Origin: a bacterium
Lineage (GTDB): Bacteria > AUK180
Length of the DNA stretch: 25,963 nt
Direction: 5' to 3'
Assembly: GCA_030622125.1 (NCBI GenBank)
Contig: JAUXGM010000010.1
Location: forward strand, 1-25,963
Both the position numbers and the translations under genes were made by a program. This document shows positions 23,642 through 25,963 of the stretch, piece by piece. The notes beneath the pieces were generated by a model. That model did not search any database, had not been told where the DNA came from, and worked only from the letters and a program-made list of their open reading frames with translations. The first letter of the stretch is position 1. Every line of letters starts with the position of its first letter.

Positions 23642-25699
23642 TTACTTCAATTTCTCAAGCAGTAACTTGACCTTTTCGTTTAAACTGCTGTTCGGATAGG
23701 TTTTGGGAAATGATTTTAATAATTCTTTTGCATTACCTACTTTATTTGTTTTGATAAGACAGGCAATAATCTTAAACATTGCTTCATCATCATTATCATA
23801 ATTTTTTGCATTCATATATCTATAATTATTAAGTACTTTTTTAAAATAGTCAATTGCCTTTTGATAATTTCCATTACTATACTCAAGTTGTCCTAAAATA
23901 TAATGTGCATCTTCATATTGCTGTGAGTTCGGTACAATAGATGTTTTTTCAAAGTAAGTTTTTGCATCTTTAATATTTTTCTTTTTTAAAAATTCATTTC
24001 CACAAGAAAAATAAAGATCATTGAGTTTTTTCTTATTTTTTAATTTTTTTATGATACTTTTTTCACTTTTAATTTCATTTTCAACAAGAGCAATTGCTTT
24101 AATGTAGTTCTTTTCTTTTTTATACTTATTGTAAAGTTCATCAAAAGAAGGTAGCTCCGGGGCTTCTTTCTTTGGTGAAACCTTTTTCTCCGGCGTTGTG
24201 ATCTCCTTTGGTTTTGGTTTTGGTTTTGGTTTTGGGCTTTCCGCTTTAATTTTTGGAAATTCATCTACTATGCTCTTCTCTATTTCCTGTCTTATAGAAT
24301 ATTCACTTCTATATTTATCTTTTTTAATAAGATAAAAATCAACACGTCGGTTGAGTTTTCTACCTACAACACTTTTATTAGAAGCGAGCGGCATCTTAAA
24401 TGAGAATGAAAATATAGAAATATTTTTTACTCTGCTTGTATTTTTTAATCGCCTTCCTATATAAGATTTGACTGATTCCGCTCTACTTTTTGCAAGATAA
24501 TAATTATTTTTAAGCGAACCCCTGTTGTCTGTATGTCCCTCAATGAAAATATAGTAATCAGGATGCTTATTTACAATTTCTGCGATCCTATCCAATGTTT
24601 TATAAGATATAGATAATATATTTGCCGAACCTGTCCTGAATTGAATGCTTTTGCCTTTTAATTGTATACCTTCTTCTCTCTTGATCAACTTAACCTCTTC
24701 CTCTATAACTTCCTCCTTCTCTTGTGGAAATACCGGTCTTGGAACGGCAAAAGAAAATCTGTATTTCGGACGGATTATTAAATGGTCAAATTTATAAAAT
24801 ATTTTCCTTCGGGGTAAAATTGATGGTACTGCACTCTTTTTAATGTAGAAACGATTGCCTGCAAGTCCGTATTTTTTTGCTATCGGAAGCAGGGTATCTT
24901 TATACCCGAATCCGACATTGATCGCTATTCCCCTATTTTCCTTCAGGGCTTTAAGGACAGTTTGAATATTTGCAAGACCAATATTGATAGTTATATTTTT
25001 TTGAATAAAGCGTAAACCCATACCAATACCTCTGGATGAGTATTCTAAAAAAACGCAGCCCTCCTTGTAATCGGTAAATTTTAACCGATATTCACCTCCA
25101 AAGAAAAAACCGCTGTTTTTCATTTTCCCAACACCAATAAAATCACGACCGCCAATGCCAAATGAAAGGAGAAAATTTTTATTTTTCTTAAATATCAAAT
25201 ATTTTGAAAAAACTATAAAAAATGAATTATTTGAGATATTTTTGGAATCATTTCCTGTGGGACTAATATTACTCACACCTGTAATATTTCTCAAACCAAA
25301 AGCAATGGAGGGCAAATATTTAAGCTTGGGATTAGCAAGTAATTTTTCTTGAGAATATCTTTCAACCGGATCATCAAAAACCCTGATCTTAAACTGCCCT
25401 GCACCATATTGACCACTTCCTTGAACCAAAGTGTACTGAATCCAGGTGAATTCCATTTTAAGTTTATTTTTAGGAATATGGTAACAAAAACTAATAGAGG
25501 CATCCTCCTCAAACCAATCGGTATTAAATTTATATCCATAAGGTGTTGTTGCCATAAGTTGTGACATATTGAATGAATATTGGAAGTTATCAAGTAGTCG
25601 TGTTGTCGGTACATACATAAGATCATTTGGATAATTAAGGTATGTCCCATACATTATTAAAAATTCAAATAAGAGAAGAGAAAGCACAAACTTCTTCAT
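23642..25699 (-). CDS. OmpA-family envelope protein with TPR tail
   Basis: A 685-aa secreted protein. After a signal peptide (about 1-20) comes a beta-rich, glycine/aromatic-alternating region (about 25-300) that is probably an outer-membrane barrel. The OmpA peptidoglycan-binding domain (about 345-460) has IEGHTDNRGS (386-395) and GRKLNRRVDF (446-455). A (Pro-Lys)5 linker follows, encoded by a hexamer repeat at 24206-24235, then a TPR-like domain (about 515-685; YILGQLEYSNGNYQKAIDYF). It should tether the outer membrane to the cell wall. It is strong evidence for a double membrane. The order barrel-OmpA-TPR is unusual. No clear ribosome site precedes the ATG; the gene appears monocistronic. 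Confidence 0.9.
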   Translation of the reverse strand: MKKFVLSLLLFEFLIMYGTYLNYPNDLMYVPTTRLLDNFQYSFNMSQLMATTPYGYKFNTDWFEEDASISFCYHIPKNKLKMEFTWIQYTLVQGSGQYGAGQFKIRVFDDPVERYSQEKLLANPKLKYLPSIAFGLRNITGVSNISPTGNDSKNISNNSFFIVFSKYLIFKKNKNFLLSFGIGGRDFIGVGKMKNSGFFFGGEYRLKFTDYKEGCVFLEYSSRGIGMGLRFIQKNITINIGLANIQTVLKALKENRGIAINVGFGYKDTLLPIAKKYGLAGNRFYIKKSAVPSILPRRKIFYKFDHLIIRPKYRFSFAVPRPVFPQEKEEVIEEEVKLIKREEGIQLKGKSIQFRTGSANILSISYKTLDRIAEIVNKHPDYYIFIEGHTDNRGSLKNNYYLAKSRAESVKSYIGRRLKNTSRVKNISIFSFSFKMPLASNKSVVGRKLNRRVDFYLIKKDKYRSEYSIRQEIEKSIVDEFPKIKAESPKPKPKPKPKEITTPEKKVSPKKEAPELPSFDELYNKYKKEKNYIKAIALVENEIKSEKSIIKKLKNKKKLNDLYFSCGNEFLKKKNIKDAKTYFEKTSIVPNSQQYEDAHYILGQLEYSNGNYQKAIDYFKKVLNNYRYMNAKNYDNDDEAMFKIIACLIKTNKVGNAKELLKSFPKTYPNSSLNEKVKLLLEKLK

Positions 25700-25740
25700 T
25701 TTTTTGTTTTATTTGCAAGTTTTGTGCCGAAAGAAAAAAT

Positions 25741-25766
25741 GTAGGGGTAAACCTGTATGTCTACCC
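25741..25766. repeat. GGGTAAAC/GTCTACCC hairpin
   Basis: Arms GGGTAAAC (25745-25752) and GTCTACCC (25759-25766) pair at seven of eight positions around CTGTAT, after GTAG. From memory it resembles a GTAGGGGC...GCCC hairpin seen between genes in many uncultivated bacteria; I cannot verify that here. Confidence 0.6.
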
Positions 25767-25792
25767 GTTGATAGGAAAACAATGTTAATCTC

Positions 25793-25963
25793 CGTCCCAA
25801 ACAAAAGAGGGACATTACCGAATACAATTGACAATGGACAATGGACAATTGACAATGAAAAAAAGACAAATACAAACTCAGAAAACAGGCGGGACGTACC
25901 TTGGATGTTTAGGTGCGTCCCAAGAAAGTTGAGGTGTGTCCCGGATTCTTCCTTAGATAACGA
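25793..25963. repeat. Composite repeat block, right end
   Basis: This non-coding block holds GTCCC/GGGAC (25793-25812), a heptanucleotide run CAATTGA/CAATGGA (25825-25858), hairpin module copy 3 (25891-25921; arms GGGACGTACCT and AGGTGCGTCCC, loop replaced by eight or nine other bases) and a 35-nt exact inverted match (25911-25945) to positions 3-37. The final bases TTAGATAACGA are the inverted start of the segment also found near 141 and 9027. Confidence 0.85.

Noticed and set aside
1-25963. Whole window as a composite transposon bounded by inverted repeats
   Set aside because: The interior is essential housekeeping genes with no transposase; a contig ending in a dispersed repeat explains the ends better.

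Overview
The window is 26 kb of AT-rich bacterial DNA using standard stops (TAA, TAG and TGA all end real genes). A secreted OmpA-type envelope protein, a lipoprotein, a type IV pilin and a CapA-like protein point to a cell with two membranes. AHCY is the short archaeal/Thermotoga-like type. With the anaerobe-style enzymes (PreT/PreA, a PflX-like radical SAM protein) this suggests an uncultivated, probably anaerobic lineage of the candidate-phylum kind. I cannot name the phylum from this piece alone. Both ends lie inside inverted copies of one repeat, so this is probably a contig that stopped at a repeat.

Layout: (1) repeat block 1-315. (2) Minus strand 4798 to 330: tRNA-Ser(GCT), a membrane diguanylate cyclase, rho and lepA; rho and lepA share one base. 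(3) Minus strand 8506 to 4903: metG, ahcY, a NusG-domain-II protein and a Gx-family membrane protein, with overlapping reading frames. (4) An 850-bp island without genes at 8510-9360, made of hairpin modules and 7/8-nt tandem repeats, lying between two good divergent sigma70-type promoters. (5) Plus strand 9364-10877: double-FHA protein and PflX-like radical SAM protein, overlapping by 1 bp. (6) Minus strand 13375 to 10922: preT-preA. (7) Plus strand 13511-15868: DHH phosphoesterase fused to a CCA/poly(A) polymerase. (8) Minus strand 18399 to 15897: a Cys-rich lipoprotein and two CPBP intramembrane proteases, preceded by a leader of about 480 nt. (9) Minus strand 20363 to 19044: short pilin and CapA-like protein. 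(10) Plus strand 20461-23458: predicted ECF S component, an atypical ABC ATPase and a rhomboid-TPR protein lacking the catalytic His. (11) A 199-bp inverted-repeat element between convergent genes. (12) Minus strand 25699 to 23642: OmpA-TPR envelope protein. (13) Repeat block to the end.

The best candidate for something undescribed is region 8. The lipoprotein carries two copies of C-x(4-5)-C-x2-C-x2-C at its C terminus and overlaps the first of two intact CPBP protease genes. Upstream is a near-consensus promoter, then a small ORF containing a C9 tract; one extra C would extend that ORF from 27 to 73 codons. Next come the S component-ATPase-pseudo-rhomboid operon, with key residues missing from two of its three proteins, and the GGGAC...GTCCC hairpin family, which looks like non-autonomous mobile DNA.

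Housekeeping calls (lepA, rho, metG, ahcY, tRNA, DHH-CCA) are secure. Roles for the lipoprotein/CPBP unit, FHA/PflX pair, S-A-rhomboid operon and repeats are inference.
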